Below are positions 13,819-19,382 of a DNA stretch of 19,382 nt, piece after piece. The notes beneath the pieces are model-generated. The model saw nothing but the letters and a program-made list of their open reading frames with translations, ran no database searches and was not told the origin of the DNA. The stretch lies in assembly GCA_000405345.1 (NCBI GenBank), contig ASPC01000020.1:1-19382 (forward strand). Direction: 5' to 3'. The position numbers and the translations under genes are program-made. This DNA comes from Atribacteria bacterium SCGC AAA255-N14. GTDB taxonomy: Bacteria; Atribacterota; JS1; SB-45; 34-128. How positions within the stretch are numbered: the stretch's first letter is position 1; every line of letters starts with the position of its first letter.

Positions 13819-14022
13819 TCATTGATATTTTGCAAAATCAACCCGCAATTCATTGATTGCCTGCTTGATTTCTTTGATTTCAGTGGTAATACTATGGGAA
13901 AATTCCTTTTGATTCTTGATTATTTCATTAATAAAAAACTCTAATTTCCACACTAAATATACAGAAAGCACCAAAGGAAAGCCGTTATTTGCTATTAGTT
14001 TTAGTGCATATTCAATATCCAA
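13819..14022 (-). CDS. YvrJ-family small protein
   Basis: The frame contains IEYALKLIANNGFPLVLSVYLV, a membrane segment with the NxGFP motif of the YvrJ family, followed by a charged coiled-coil-like tail (FFINEIIKNQKEF to the end). The proposed start is TTG at 14022, two bases after the M15 peptidase stop, with AAAGGA about 10 bases upstream; this gives 67 aa, the usual family size. A longer frame reaches ATG 14109 but overlaps the peptidase gene by 86 bp and adds unrelated residues, so I reject that start. YvrJ proteins are small membrane proteins of unknown function that often occur with DUF1659 and DUF2922, as here. Confidence 0.78.
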   Translation of the reverse strand: MDIEYALKLIANNGFPLVLSVYLVWKLEFFINEIIKNQKEFSHSITTEIKEIKQAINELRVDFAKYQ

Positions 14023-14023
14023 T

Positions 14024-14401
14024 TCACTTATTTCCTTTCCAAAATTGTTTTGATCCAGGCCTAATATCAAGATGTAAGAAATTTTTCTTTTCATAAAATC
14101 CAATACCATTAAAGTCTATTTCCTGAGCATAAAGAAGAAGATCATAAAGTAAAAAATCCTTTACCTGAATGTCTACTGCCATACCCAGGAGATGATAAGA
14201 ACCGGGAACTCCCCCGACCTTATGATTTTCTTCTTTACACCGGTAACCGGAATTGATATATACTGGCCTATTTATAACCATCCTTAAATGATTTAACCTG
14301 GCAAAAAGATCCGGAGACAGCATAACCCGCTTACAGCAGGGACACTCAAACTCATATAAAGAAAAATATTCAGTTAATTCTATATCATTAATTTTATCCA
14401 T
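14024..14401 (-). CDS. M15-type peptidoglycan peptidase (phage endolysin-like)
   Basis: The 125-aa product resembles the Peptidase_M15_3 family of D-Ala-D-Ala and L-Ala-D-Glu peptidases that cut cell wall crosslinks. Zinc ligands fit H70 (GSYHLLGMAVDI), D77 and H110 (FLHLDIRPG). The N-terminal FECPCC (residues 18-23) and INSGYRC (49-55) are also family marks. No signal peptide is seen, so a cytoplasmic endolysin released by a holin is plausible, and a holin gene lies immediately upstream (3 bp gap). It could serve phage lysis, or release of a particle or secreted complex. The ribosome binding site is weak, suggesting coupling to the holin. Confidence 0.92.
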   Translation of the reverse strand: MDKINDIELTEYFSLYEFECPCCKRVMLSPDLFARLNHLRMVINRPVYINSGYRCKEENHKVGGVPGSYHLLGMAVDIQVKDFLLYDLLLYAQEIDFNGIGFYEKKNFLHLDIRPGSKQFWKGNK

Positions 14402-14404
14402 AAT

Positions 14405-14767
14405 TTATTTATATTTTAAAGTCCTGGCATTCCTTACTACATCCGGCATAGCCTTATAGATGATTTCATTCACCTCCGGAACAGTGGCTTTCATAAGATC
14501 CTTTACATAGGAAATCTCACCCTCTTTTAATTCTACTTTCTGCTTCCTTAATATTTCAACCAGTTTTACCCAGGCTATCTTCCATTTTTCCTCACCGTTT
14601 CCTACCCCCAGCTCTTCTTCTGCCCAGAGCATAGCGGCAAGTATAGCCTCTTTTATCTTGTCTGTCCTATCCTGGCCTAACTTGCCCACCATATATTTAG
14701 AGGCCAGGCCTACCAGAAAGACCAGAGCGAAATCCAACAGATATTTGGTGATAAATACTTCTAACAT
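14405..14767 (-). CDS. LLH-family phage holin
   Basis: The 120-aa protein has one hydrophobic membrane segment near the N-terminus (about residues 5-24: FITKYLLDFALVFLVGLASK) followed by a charged helical domain with GQDRTDKIKEAILAAMLWAEE, the pattern of phage holin LLH proteins. AAAGGAG supports the ATG. It is followed by the M15 peptidase, and holin plus endolysin is the standard lysis pair. Unusually, it sits in an operon with DUF1659, DUF2922 and YvrJ genes instead of phage structural genes. Confidence 0.85.
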   Translation of the reverse strand: MLEVFITKYLLDFALVFLVGLASKYMVGKLGQDRTDKIKEAILAAMLWAEEELGVGNGEEKWKIAWVKLVEILRKQKVELKEGEISYVKDLMKATVPEVNEIIYKAMPDVVRNARTLKYK

Positions 14768-14846
14768 TGATTTCTCCTTTCTTTTTTTCTCTCTCCCAAG
14801 GAAGGTCCGCGGAGCCCTCCAAGGAAGATTTTATATTGATTTTATA

Positions 14847-15119
14847 TTACACATCCATCACATCGGTAGACTTGTAATCAAGGATCCTGGCATTGACTTT
14901 GGCTACCAGGTCATTCCCGTTATTATGGAAAATGTTCTTAGCGATTATAGTATCCATAACTCCTTCAATAGCTGCATCTTGTGCGGCAAAATCAGCGTAA
15001 TCTGCATCATCTAAATTTTTAGGATTATCCAAAGTAAGGTTGGTAGTGTTTGCAGCACTGTCCCTGAATTGCATATAGAGTCTCTTATAACTGGTTACTT
15101 CTCCTAATTCGGTTGGCAT
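14847..15119 (-). CDS. DUF2922 family protein
   Basis: The 90-aa protein contains the DUF2922 pattern: KRLYMQFRDSAANTTNLTL (strands, residues 12-30), DNPKNLDDADYADF, then the helix GVMDTIIAKNIFHNNGNDLVAKVNARILDY, which matches the family block AMDxIIAKNVF...A.IV. AAGGAGGTGA, a perfect complement of the 16S rRNA tail, lies seven bases before the ATG, so strong expression is expected. DUF2922 proteins are small Firmicutes proteins of unknown role, usually beside DUF1659. Confidence 0.85.
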   Translation of the reverse strand: MPTELGEVTSYKRLYMQFRDSAANTTNLTLDNPKNLDDADYADFAAQDAAIEGVMDTIIAKNIFHNNGNDLVAKVNARILDYKSTDVMDV

Positions 15120-15142
15120 TTATTTTTTCACCTCCTTTTTCA

Positions 15143-15164
15143 GGATTTACCAGAAGGTAAATCC
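15143..15164 (-). promoter_or_regulatory. Hairpin just before the DUF2922 ribosome binding site
   Basis: GGATTTACC and GGTAAATCC are perfect 9-bp arms around a 4-base loop, placed between DUF1659 and DUF2922. The T-run that follows on the plus strand is broken, and on the minus strand it runs directly into the ribosome binding site, so it may stabilise or tune the DUF2922 mRNA. Confidence 0.55.
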
Positions 15165-15189
15165 GTTATCGGTTTTTAGTTTTTAGCCG

Positions 15190-15204
15190 TTAATTTTCTT
15201 TCAT
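15190..15204 (-). other. Possible four-codon leader peptide before DUF2922
   Basis: ATG AAA GAA AAT TAA (Met-Lys-Glu-Asn-stop) follows GGAGGAGGAG with close spacing in the gap between DUF1659 and DUF2922. It may be chance in a purine-rich stretch. Confidence 0.25.
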
Positions 15205-15237
15205 ACTCCTCCTCCTCTCCTATTAACGACTATTTTA

Positions 15238-15465
15238 CTATTCAGTAAGTTGGGATTCTTGTCCGAGTCTGATTTCATCTACGGTATACTTCTGCAGGCC
15301 TACTAAAGCGGTAGCTGTATCATAGACATCCTGATCTAGAGCAGTAGATTTAATATTACCAAAGGACTTGCTGTTGATGATAGGAGCTCCGGTACCCGGA
15401 TTGGTACCTACTACCAGTCTAAATTGCAGGCTTGAATCACGAGGGACGGTTATTACTGTTGCCAT
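15238..15465 (-). CDS. DUF1659 family protein
   Basis: The 75-aa product reads MATVITVPRDSSLQFRLVVG, then KSFGNIKSTALDQDVYDTAT and KYTVDEIRLGQESQL, which matches DUF1659: a short beta-rich protein whose second half holds the conserved FxNIxxxAxDxxVYxxA block. A perfect AAGGAGGTGA precedes the ATG. It is the first gene of the operon, about 60 bp from the promoter. Function unknown; DUF1659 with DUF2922 is a recurrent Firmicutes pair. Confidence 0.88.
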   Translation of the reverse strand: MATVITVPRDSSLQFRLVVGTNPGTGAPIINSKSFGNIKSTALDQDVYDTATALVGLQKYTVDEIRLGQESQLTE

Positions 15466-15526
15466 TTATTTTTCACCTCCTTTTTTATGGGATTTGAATC
15501 AAGTAAAACCAAGTTGTTATATGAAC

Positions 15527-15555
15527 ATATTATCATATTACCATGTATAAGTCAA
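15527..15555 (-). promoter_or_regulatory. Promoter of the DUF1659-to-YvrJ operon
   Basis: TTGACT (15555-15550) and TAATAT (15532-15527) are 17 bp apart on the minus strand. Just upstream of the -35 is the palindrome AAAGCG-TC-CGCTTT (15560-15573), a possible regulator site. Confidence 0.65.
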
Positions 15556-15641
15556 TATTAAAGCGTCCGCTTTGATTTACATAAATAAAGATGTGTTTTT
15601 CTTTGATTAGCTTTGAATTGCTCGCTATATTATAAAAATAA

Positions 15642-15673
15642 AAGGGATCCTTCCGGTATAAGAAGGACCCCTT
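15642..15673 (-). terminator. Second intrinsic terminator after the TIGR04255-like operon
   Basis: Arms AAGGGGTCCTTC and GAAGGATCCCTT (one wobble) are followed on the minus strand by TTTTATTTTTATAAT. It backs up the terminator at 15734-15764 and insulates the DUF1659 operon. Confidence 0.75.
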
Positions 15674-15733
15674 CCTTGCTTTCATCTACTTAATATGCAA
15701 TTTTTAAAAATCTAATATTTCAAGCCAAAATAA

Positions 15734-15764
15734 AAAACCCCTGCTTTCTTAGGGCAAGGGTTTT
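15734..15764 (-). terminator. Intrinsic terminator of the TIGR04255-like operon
   Basis: A stem with AAAACCC and GGGTTTT arms extended by TGC/GCA is followed on the minus strand by TTTTTTATTTT, 27 bp after the stop of the HicA-like gene. Confidence 0.8.
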
Positions 15765-15790
15765 GGTAAATATTCTTTTGTATTACTCAA

Positions 15791-16066
15791 TTATTTTATA
15801 AGTCCTTTTTCTTTTAGAATTTTGATATAATCTTCTCTGCTAAGAGGACAATTTTTTAAATTCTCAAAATCATCCTCATTAATTTTTAAAGATTGTCTAA
15901 ATTTATCTGGAACTTTTCCTGGCATATCTCCTCTACCATGAGAATAATATACTGCTAAAATAGGTATCCCTTTATATTTAAACCACCCATAATTATGCTT
16001 TTTATGACTATATTCTATCTGTAGTTTATTAATTATCGTCTGTGCTTCTATTTTTTTTAATTGCAT
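15791..16066 (-). CDS. Small protein with HicA-like features (possible toxin partner)
   Basis: The 91-aa product reads KHNYGWFKYKGIPILAVYYS (about residues 23-42), then SHGRGDMPGKVPDKFRQSLK and LSREDYIKILKEKGLI. A basic beta sheet with a central histidine and a C-terminal amphipathic helix is reminiscent of HicA-like double-stranded RNA-binding folds, but the usual GSHH motif is absent, so I do not assign the family firmly. It is the last gene of a three-gene operon, one base after its partner's stop codon, and is followed by two terminators. The partner resembles HicB, so a toxin-antitoxin role is a reasonable inference. Confidence 0.6.
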   Translation of the reverse strand: MQLKKIEAQTIINKLQIEYSHKKHNYGWFKYKGIPILAVYYSHGRGDMPGKVPDKFRQSLKINEDDFENLKNCPLSREDYIKILKEKGLIK

Positions 16067-16067
16067 A

Positions 16068-16511
16068 TTACTTTTCTTCTATTATTTCTTTATAATAAAC
16101 CATCATTCTTTTTAAAATTGGACTCAATTCTGTTTCAGTTTTTAAGTCTTCGTAGCATTCTATAATTGATTTTTTCAGGTCTTCTATTGCTTCCAATTCC
16201 ATATCATCGTATCCATATAATCCTAAGTCATAACTATTTGCAATGTATGTTTTCCCATCATATTCAATGCACACTGGGATAGGTTTTTTCAACTTATAAA
16301 TTTTGCTATTTAAAGACTCTATAAAAATATTTTTACATTCTAAAGATATTTGATTAATAACGGGAAAATTATACATTGTACTATCTTTTTTTGTTTCAGT
16401 AGTTTTATCAATGTTATCTTCCGTATTATAAATATTTTTATCTTGAATTCTATTTGAGTTTAAATATTTATTCGTTGCAATAAATTCATCTACATCTAAT
16501 ACAGATACCAT
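16068..16511 (-). CDS. HicB-like partner protein
   Basis: The 147-aa product has a low-complexity N-terminal half (residues 1-75: many N, D, K, T) and a compact C-terminal domain: KKPIPVCIEYDGKTYIA, DLGLYGYDDMELEAIEDLKK and a closing helix YEDLKTETELSPILKRMM. The second block resembles the HicB fold, where 'GxGxTxxEAxxxL' is the antitoxin signature. No DNA-binding domain is obvious at the C-terminus. AAAGGAG and one-base spacing from the gene before show co-translation. The role as antitoxin or adaptor is inferred. Confidence 0.65.
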   Translation of the reverse strand: MVSVLDVDEFIATNKYLNSNRIQDKNIYNTEDNIDKTTETKKDSTMYNFPVINQISLECKNIFIESLNSKIYKLKKPIPVCIEYDGKTYIANSYDLGLYGYDDMELEAIEDLKKSIIECYEDLKTETELSPILKRMMVYYKEIIEEK

Positions 16512-16512
16512 A

Positions 16513-17214
16513 TCATTTCTCCTTTTTAAGATAATTTAATAAATCAACTTGGATATCATTTATGATTTCATTATATTCCTTTAGTATATTTAAAAAAATA
16601 TTACTTTTAACATTTTTTTTGGAACAGTCTAAATCGAGTAGAATACTAACTTCAGGAGCTATTTTCCCCACAAAACCAAAACGTTTCATTATTTCTTCTT
16701 TTTTTAATGGACCAATTTCTATATGCAAATCGAAATTATTTTTTTTAGTGTTTATCACGTATGCTATATCAGTAATTTCCCCGAAAATATTATTATTTTT
16801 TGCTTCAACATTATATAATTTATTAAATAGAAAGTCTTTTAAATCCGAAAAACCTGAATCAGATTGAAAAATAAAAAAACTTCTAATGCCTACCCTATCT
16901 AATTTAACTAATCCTAATCCCTCTATAATTTTTGGGAATATAAGCTCTGCAAGAGATTTAAAATTTTCATATACACCCGCATTATGAGTATTTAAAGAAG
17001 CTCCTCTATTAGTAAATCTAAAAATATTTTTTCTATCTTCTTCTTTTTTTCCAAATAAATCGTTAAGTTCTATTTTCCCTATATCTATATTCCAATTGGG
17101 TAACTTATTTTGAAATTTTTCGCATATTTCATACCTTTTGCCATGATAAATAAATCTTGGTTCAAATCTTATTTCACAAATACAGTTATATAAAATAGAA
17201 TCGTAAAAGTGCAT
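16513..17214 (-). CDS. TIGR04255-like family protein
   Basis: The 233-aa protein fits the TIGR04255 family ('sporadically distributed, TIGR04255 family protein'): it begins with a strand like ILYNCICEIRFEPR and holds the conserved LVKLDRVGIRSFFIFQS near residue 100-115, where the family has R(V/I)GxR. The C-terminal third contains a beta-rich part with FDLHIEIGPL and ILLDLDC and an amphipathic end. AAAGGAGG six bases before the ATG is strong. Its biochemical function is unknown; members are scattered and often sit beside small two-gene partners, as here. It leads the three-gene operon. Confidence 0.75.
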   Translation of the reverse strand: MHFYDSILYNCICEIRFEPRFIYHGKRYEICEKFQNKLPNWNIDIGKIELNDLFGKKEEDRKNIFRFTNRGASLNTHNAGVYENFKSLAELIFPKIIEGLGLVKLDRVGIRSFFIFQSDSGFSDLKDFLFNKLYNVEAKNNNIFGEITDIAYVINTKKNNFDLHIEIGPLKKEEIMKRFGFVGKIAPEVSILLDLDCSKKNVKSNIFLNILKEYNEIINDIQVDLLNYLKKEK

Positions 17215-17594
17215 TTATCCCTCCTTTAATTTCTACAAGTAATCCCATAAAATATAATTTAAATAGAGCTTTTGCACATATTAAATGTTATAATTATTTT
17301 ACATTATTATATAATTATACTACATTTGTTTAAAAAATCCTTCTTTTTTTAAAGTTATTTAAAATATGTGTTATTTTGATTAAATTTAATTTCCCTTATA
17401 ATCTTATCATCCGGACATATTCCTATCAGTTTTAGACTACTCCAGCTACTTTAATCAACCCATTTTACCACTCCGGTCAATCTACTTATGCCACGACCGC
17501 CCGCCAGGAGCTTTTTTAGCCTGGTTAAAAATATAAAGGCGGGGTTCTTCTACGTTTTTATCTTTTTTTACGGGGAGAGGACTAAACTATATTT

Positions 17595-17696
17595 GAACCT
17601 GATTGCCGGGAAATAAAAGAGATTCTGCTTGATTTAGCCGCTGCTACCAGGGAGCATTACAATAGAATAGAGAAAGTTTGGAATGAAAAAAAATAG
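17595..17696 (+). pseudogene. Short plus-strand remnant frame of unknown origin
   Basis: The frame encodes EPDCREIKEILLDLAAATRE followed by HYNRIEKVWNEKK and a stop, with helix-like composition, but has no start codon because a stop precedes it. It looks like the 3' end of a lost gene; no family is recognised. Confidence 0.35.
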
Positions 17697-17781
17697 CTGG
17701 TTTTAGAAAAAAAGATTCATTTTTAAAAAAATATTTTTGATAATGAAAGAAAGTTCCTTCCTCTTGCGTATAAATAAGTGA

Positions 17782-17802
17782 ATGACAAAAAAATATTGTC
17801 AT
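17782..17802 (+). promoter_or_regulatory. Inverted repeat before the secreted small protein gene
   Basis: ATGACAA and TTGTCAT are perfect 7-bp arms with a 7-base AT centre. It is 28 bp before the ATG and just ahead of the AAGGAGG ribosome binding site. It may be an operator or an mRNA hairpin. Confidence 0.45.
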
Positions 17803-17829
17803 CAAAAAATTTAAGGAGGAACGAACAGA

Positions 17830-18129
17830 ATGAAAAGTTCAAGAAATTTAAAAGTCGGAGTAATTCTACTGCTCATAGTACTGGCAGTAGGAATTTTCGC
17901 ATCCTTTGCTTTAGCGGGTGGAAAGGGAGTAAACGGAAGGGGGAACTCAAATAACGGGATAAATAGTGGAATAGGCAATCAGCAAGACGCACCCGATGAG
18001 GATGGAGACGGTATCCCCAACGGACTGGATTCGGATTATATACTCCATGATTGTGATGAAGAATGTGATGGTATCTGTGTTTTTGTACCCCAGGGGAATG
18101 GTTGGGGAAGAAATTCCTTAGTCGAATAA
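17830..18129 (+). CDS. Secreted small protein with calcium-site-like acidic motif
   Basis: The 99-aa product has a lysine-rich N-terminus and a hydrophobic run (residues 10-29, VGVILLLIVLAVGIFASFALA) ending in ALAGG, a typical signal peptide. The mature part starts glycine- and asparagine-rich (GKGVNGRGNSNNGINSG), then DEDGDGIPNGLDSDY (56-70), a DxDGDGIPNxxD motif like thrombospondin type 3 or other extracellular calcium repeats. The last part has HDCDEECDGICVF with three cysteines. It is one of the few plus-strand genes. AAGGAGG lies 10 bases before the ATG and a terminator follows, so it looks like an independent unit. The role outside the cell is unknown. Confidence 0.85.
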   Translation: MKSSRNLKVGVILLLIVLAVGIFASFALAGGKGVNGRGNSNNGINSGIGNQQDAPDEDGDGIPNGLDSDYILHDCDEECDGICVFVPQGNGWGRNSLVE

Positions 18130-18174
18130 ATTCTTAAACTATCAAAATAAAATAGCTCATTTCAATTAATAAAA

Positions 18175-18215
18175 AATAGCTCCTTTGCTGATAAAGAGTG
18201 AGGGAGTTATTTTTT
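18175..18215 (+). terminator. Terminator of the secreted protein gene
   Basis: Arms AATAGCTCC and GGAGTTATT (one mismatch) with an inner CTTT/AAAG stem are followed by TTTTT on the plus strand, about 45 bp after the stop codon. Confidence 0.7.
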
Positions 18216-18219
18216 GAGT

Positions 18220-18470
18220 GTTATGCTTCCCCCCTAATGAATCATAGCCTAACCTTGTTTTTTTGCGGTGTGCGAATAAAGTGAAGCAACAGCGGCGCGG
18301 CGCGCATAAGAGCGTTACTTTCCCCTGCACTTATGCTAAGAAGCGTCCCCGCGAGCGTAGCTTTTGAGCCAAGGAGCAATAATTAAAGGAAGGGGGATAA
18401 GAGGGGTTTCTTAGGGGGGATTTAAGGGGGAAGGAAAGTTACCCGCCCCGCGCGTGGTTAGAGTTGTAAA
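18220..18470. repeat. GC-rich block of crossing inverted repeats
   Basis: In an otherwise AT-rich window this block contains CGGCGCGGCGCG, runs of C and G, and several inverted pairs: CCCCCCTAA (18230-18238) with TTAGGGGGG (18411-18419), GCATAAG (18304-18310) with CTTATGC (18330-18336), and GTTACTTTCC (18314-18323) with GGAAAGTTAC (18433-18442, imperfect). The pairs cross and do not nest. No reading frame. It could be a non-autonomous mobile element, a single-strand origin or a transfer region; I cannot tell. Confidence 0.5.
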
Positions 18471-18756
18471 ATCAGAGATAGCCGGAGTAGATTAAATTAG
18501 CCAGGTGAATTAGATTAGTCAGATTGGCCAGGATTGATTAAATTGGAAGAATAAGATACATTTTTTCAAAAATCCTCTTTCTGGTACTAAAGAGATCTTA
18601 ACCATGAAGAGAGAAAGAGATATAATAAATTATCATTAAAATAAACAGATCCTATTCCAGTATATTAGTCTGCGTTTTTTCGCTGAAGTCCTTGAAAAAT
18701 ATAGAATATACCCCTAAAAAAGTGAAGGGTTTTTTGTAATTTAAGTTCTAAATAGA
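18471..18756. other. Gene-poor segment with GATTA-rich micro-repeats and a weak terminator
   Basis: The left part (18485-18545) repeats short motifs such as GATTA and CCAGG. At 18707-18736 the sequence CCCCT...AAGGGTTTTTT may be a weak plus-strand terminator, but no gene leads into it. No reading frame or strong structure otherwise. Confidence 0.3.
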
Positions 18757-19114
18757 CTAGCTTATAACCTGCATTTCTTTTAATACTTTCATGGCATTCT
18801 TCACCGTATTGGAGTTCATATTCGCTGTTTTTGCTATCATATTTATTGAAGGATCTTCCCTCTCAAAAACAGTTCCTAAAAGACAAGCTATTCCGCGTTG
18901 AGCATTGCTAATTTCGGTAATATTCTAAAATTTTTATTATTGGTCTAGACCATCCTACACTATTTTTAGCTGCAATATAATTTCTATATTTTAATACTAC
19001 ATAATTTCTAAAAATCCTTCTTTTTAAATAAAAAAGTCCTTCAGTAATTGCCAAAGGGCTTGAAATTGTCAGGCTCCCCGGGTTGTAACATAGACAGAAC
19101 TTCTCTATTTGCAT
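18757..19114 (-). pseudogene. Frameshifted small DNA-binding protein gene
   Basis: The first frame from ATG 19114 gives MQIEKFCLCYNPGSLTISSP to KILEYYRN and stops at 18908. A one-base shift near 18917-18926 opens the second frame, ITEISNAQRGIACLLGTVFE then MIAKTANMNSNTVKNAMKVL and a stop at 18757. Together they make about 118 aa. The second half has a winged-helix-like helix-turn-helix (IAKTANMNSNTVKNAMKVLK). The bases at the join suggest loss of one nucleotide. It is either a real decayed regulator or an assembly error. No close family recognised. Confidence 0.6.
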
Positions 19115-19218
19115 TTTATTTTCCTCACTAAGTCAAGAAAACAAATCAAATCAAACATGTATGTCGAAACCTTATTTATTTAGTTGAAGAATAAAAAAAG
19201 ATGATTGATAACTGACAA
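19115..19218. other. Short intergenic stretch
   Basis: AT-rich bases between the frameshifted gene and the helix-turn-helix fragment; I see no feature in them. Confidence 0.3.
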
Positions 19219-19296
19219 ATGAAAAACCAGGCTGACCTTGCCTGCAAGCTAGGTATCTCCAGAGTGCGTATTTGCCAAACCCTAAAGGAAAATTAA
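19219..19296 (+). pseudogene. Isolated helix-turn-helix fragment
   Basis: This 25-codon frame encodes MKNQADLACKLGISRVRICQ then TLKEN and a stop. It matches the HTH core often written as QAELARKLGISRARVTQ in the C-terminal part of many serine recombinases and in other small HTH proteins, but the rest of the gene is missing. It is probably a gene remnant. Confidence 0.45.
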
Positions 19297-19382
19297 AATA
19301 AATAAGACAGGGAAAATTTATAAGGTTGATATTTATTTGTATCGAGCATGTCTATTATAGTATGTGTAAAAATTAAAAGAAA

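Larger units (their letters stand above)
17215..17829. other. Intergenic region with AT-rich promoter zone and a structured segment
   Basis: The left part (17215-17400) is very AT-rich with a TATAAT at about 17316-17321 on the minus strand, probably the promoter area of the TIGR04255-like gene, but no good -35 is visible. At 17503-17544 CCCGCC pairs with GGCGGG around an inner CCAGG/CCTGG stem. Further right lies the small reading frame remnant listed separately. Confidence 0.35.

Noticed and set aside
14024..14109. Longer YvrJ start at 14109
   Set aside because: It overlaps the M15 peptidase gene by 86 bp and adds residues not typical of YvrJ; the TTG at 14022 directly follows the peptidase stop with a suitable ribosome binding site.
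14658..15014. Plus-strand 118-codon frame across the holin and DUF2922 genes
   Set aside because: It spans two real minus-strand genes and their gap, has no ribosome binding site and no family resemblance.

Overview
The window is about 70% A+T and nearly every gene lies on the minus strand. It reads as a plasmid or plasmid-like replicon: a replication initiator, five tandem 22-bp iterons and a parAB partition operon sit together at the left end. Several genes point to a Firmicutes-like or Firmicutes-adjacent host: DUF1659, DUF2922 and YvrJ families, an LLH-type holin, and very strong AGGAGGTGA ribosome binding sites. An uncultured lineage such as Atribacterota would also fit; the lineage is inference, not something the window proves.

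Left, 1-3750, replication and partition: the initiator gene runs off the left edge. Upstream of it lie an inverted repeat (possible operator) and the iterons. Then come parB, parA and a small MerR-like gene, co-transcribed from a good sigma-70-type promoter near 3722-3750. A 69-bp piece of parB carrying a near-perfect palindrome is repeated just behind the parB stop codon, making the palindrome a candidate centromere.

Middle, 3794-11736, defence and stability: an unknown 266-aa protein, a remnant of a tyrosine recombinase 3' end, a HigB/HigA-type toxin-antitoxin operon with a palindromic operator inside its promoter, a complete-looking type III restriction-modification pair (mod then res, ATGA overlap), a putative small RNA on the plus strand, a DUF3800 protein, and a catalytic-domain-only tyrosine recombinase. 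The remnant at 4632-4708 and the recombinase 3' end at 11205-11281 are 88% identical direct repeats bracketing the 6.5-kb toxin-antitoxin/RM/DUF3800 block.

Next, 11737-13280: two small unrelated genes (a DUF2441-like protein and a frameshifted HEPN/AbiU2-like protein), each followed by a structured palindromic spacer. This resembles integron cassettes, but the attC core motifs are imperfect.

Right, 13819-15465: one operon of DUF1659, DUF2922, LLH holin, M15 peptidase and YvrJ, driven by a clear promoter. Behind tandem terminators is a second operon (16.0-17.2 kb) of a TIGR04255-like protein and two small proteins resembling HicB and HicA. The far right is sparse: a secreted protein with an acidic DxDGDG calcium-site motif, a GC-rich block of inverted repeats, a frameshifted DNA-binding gene and a small helix-turn-helix remnant. 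The picture is a low-GC plasmid with an orderly backbone and a patchwork of defence, toxin-antitoxin and phage-derived cargo, some of it decaying.
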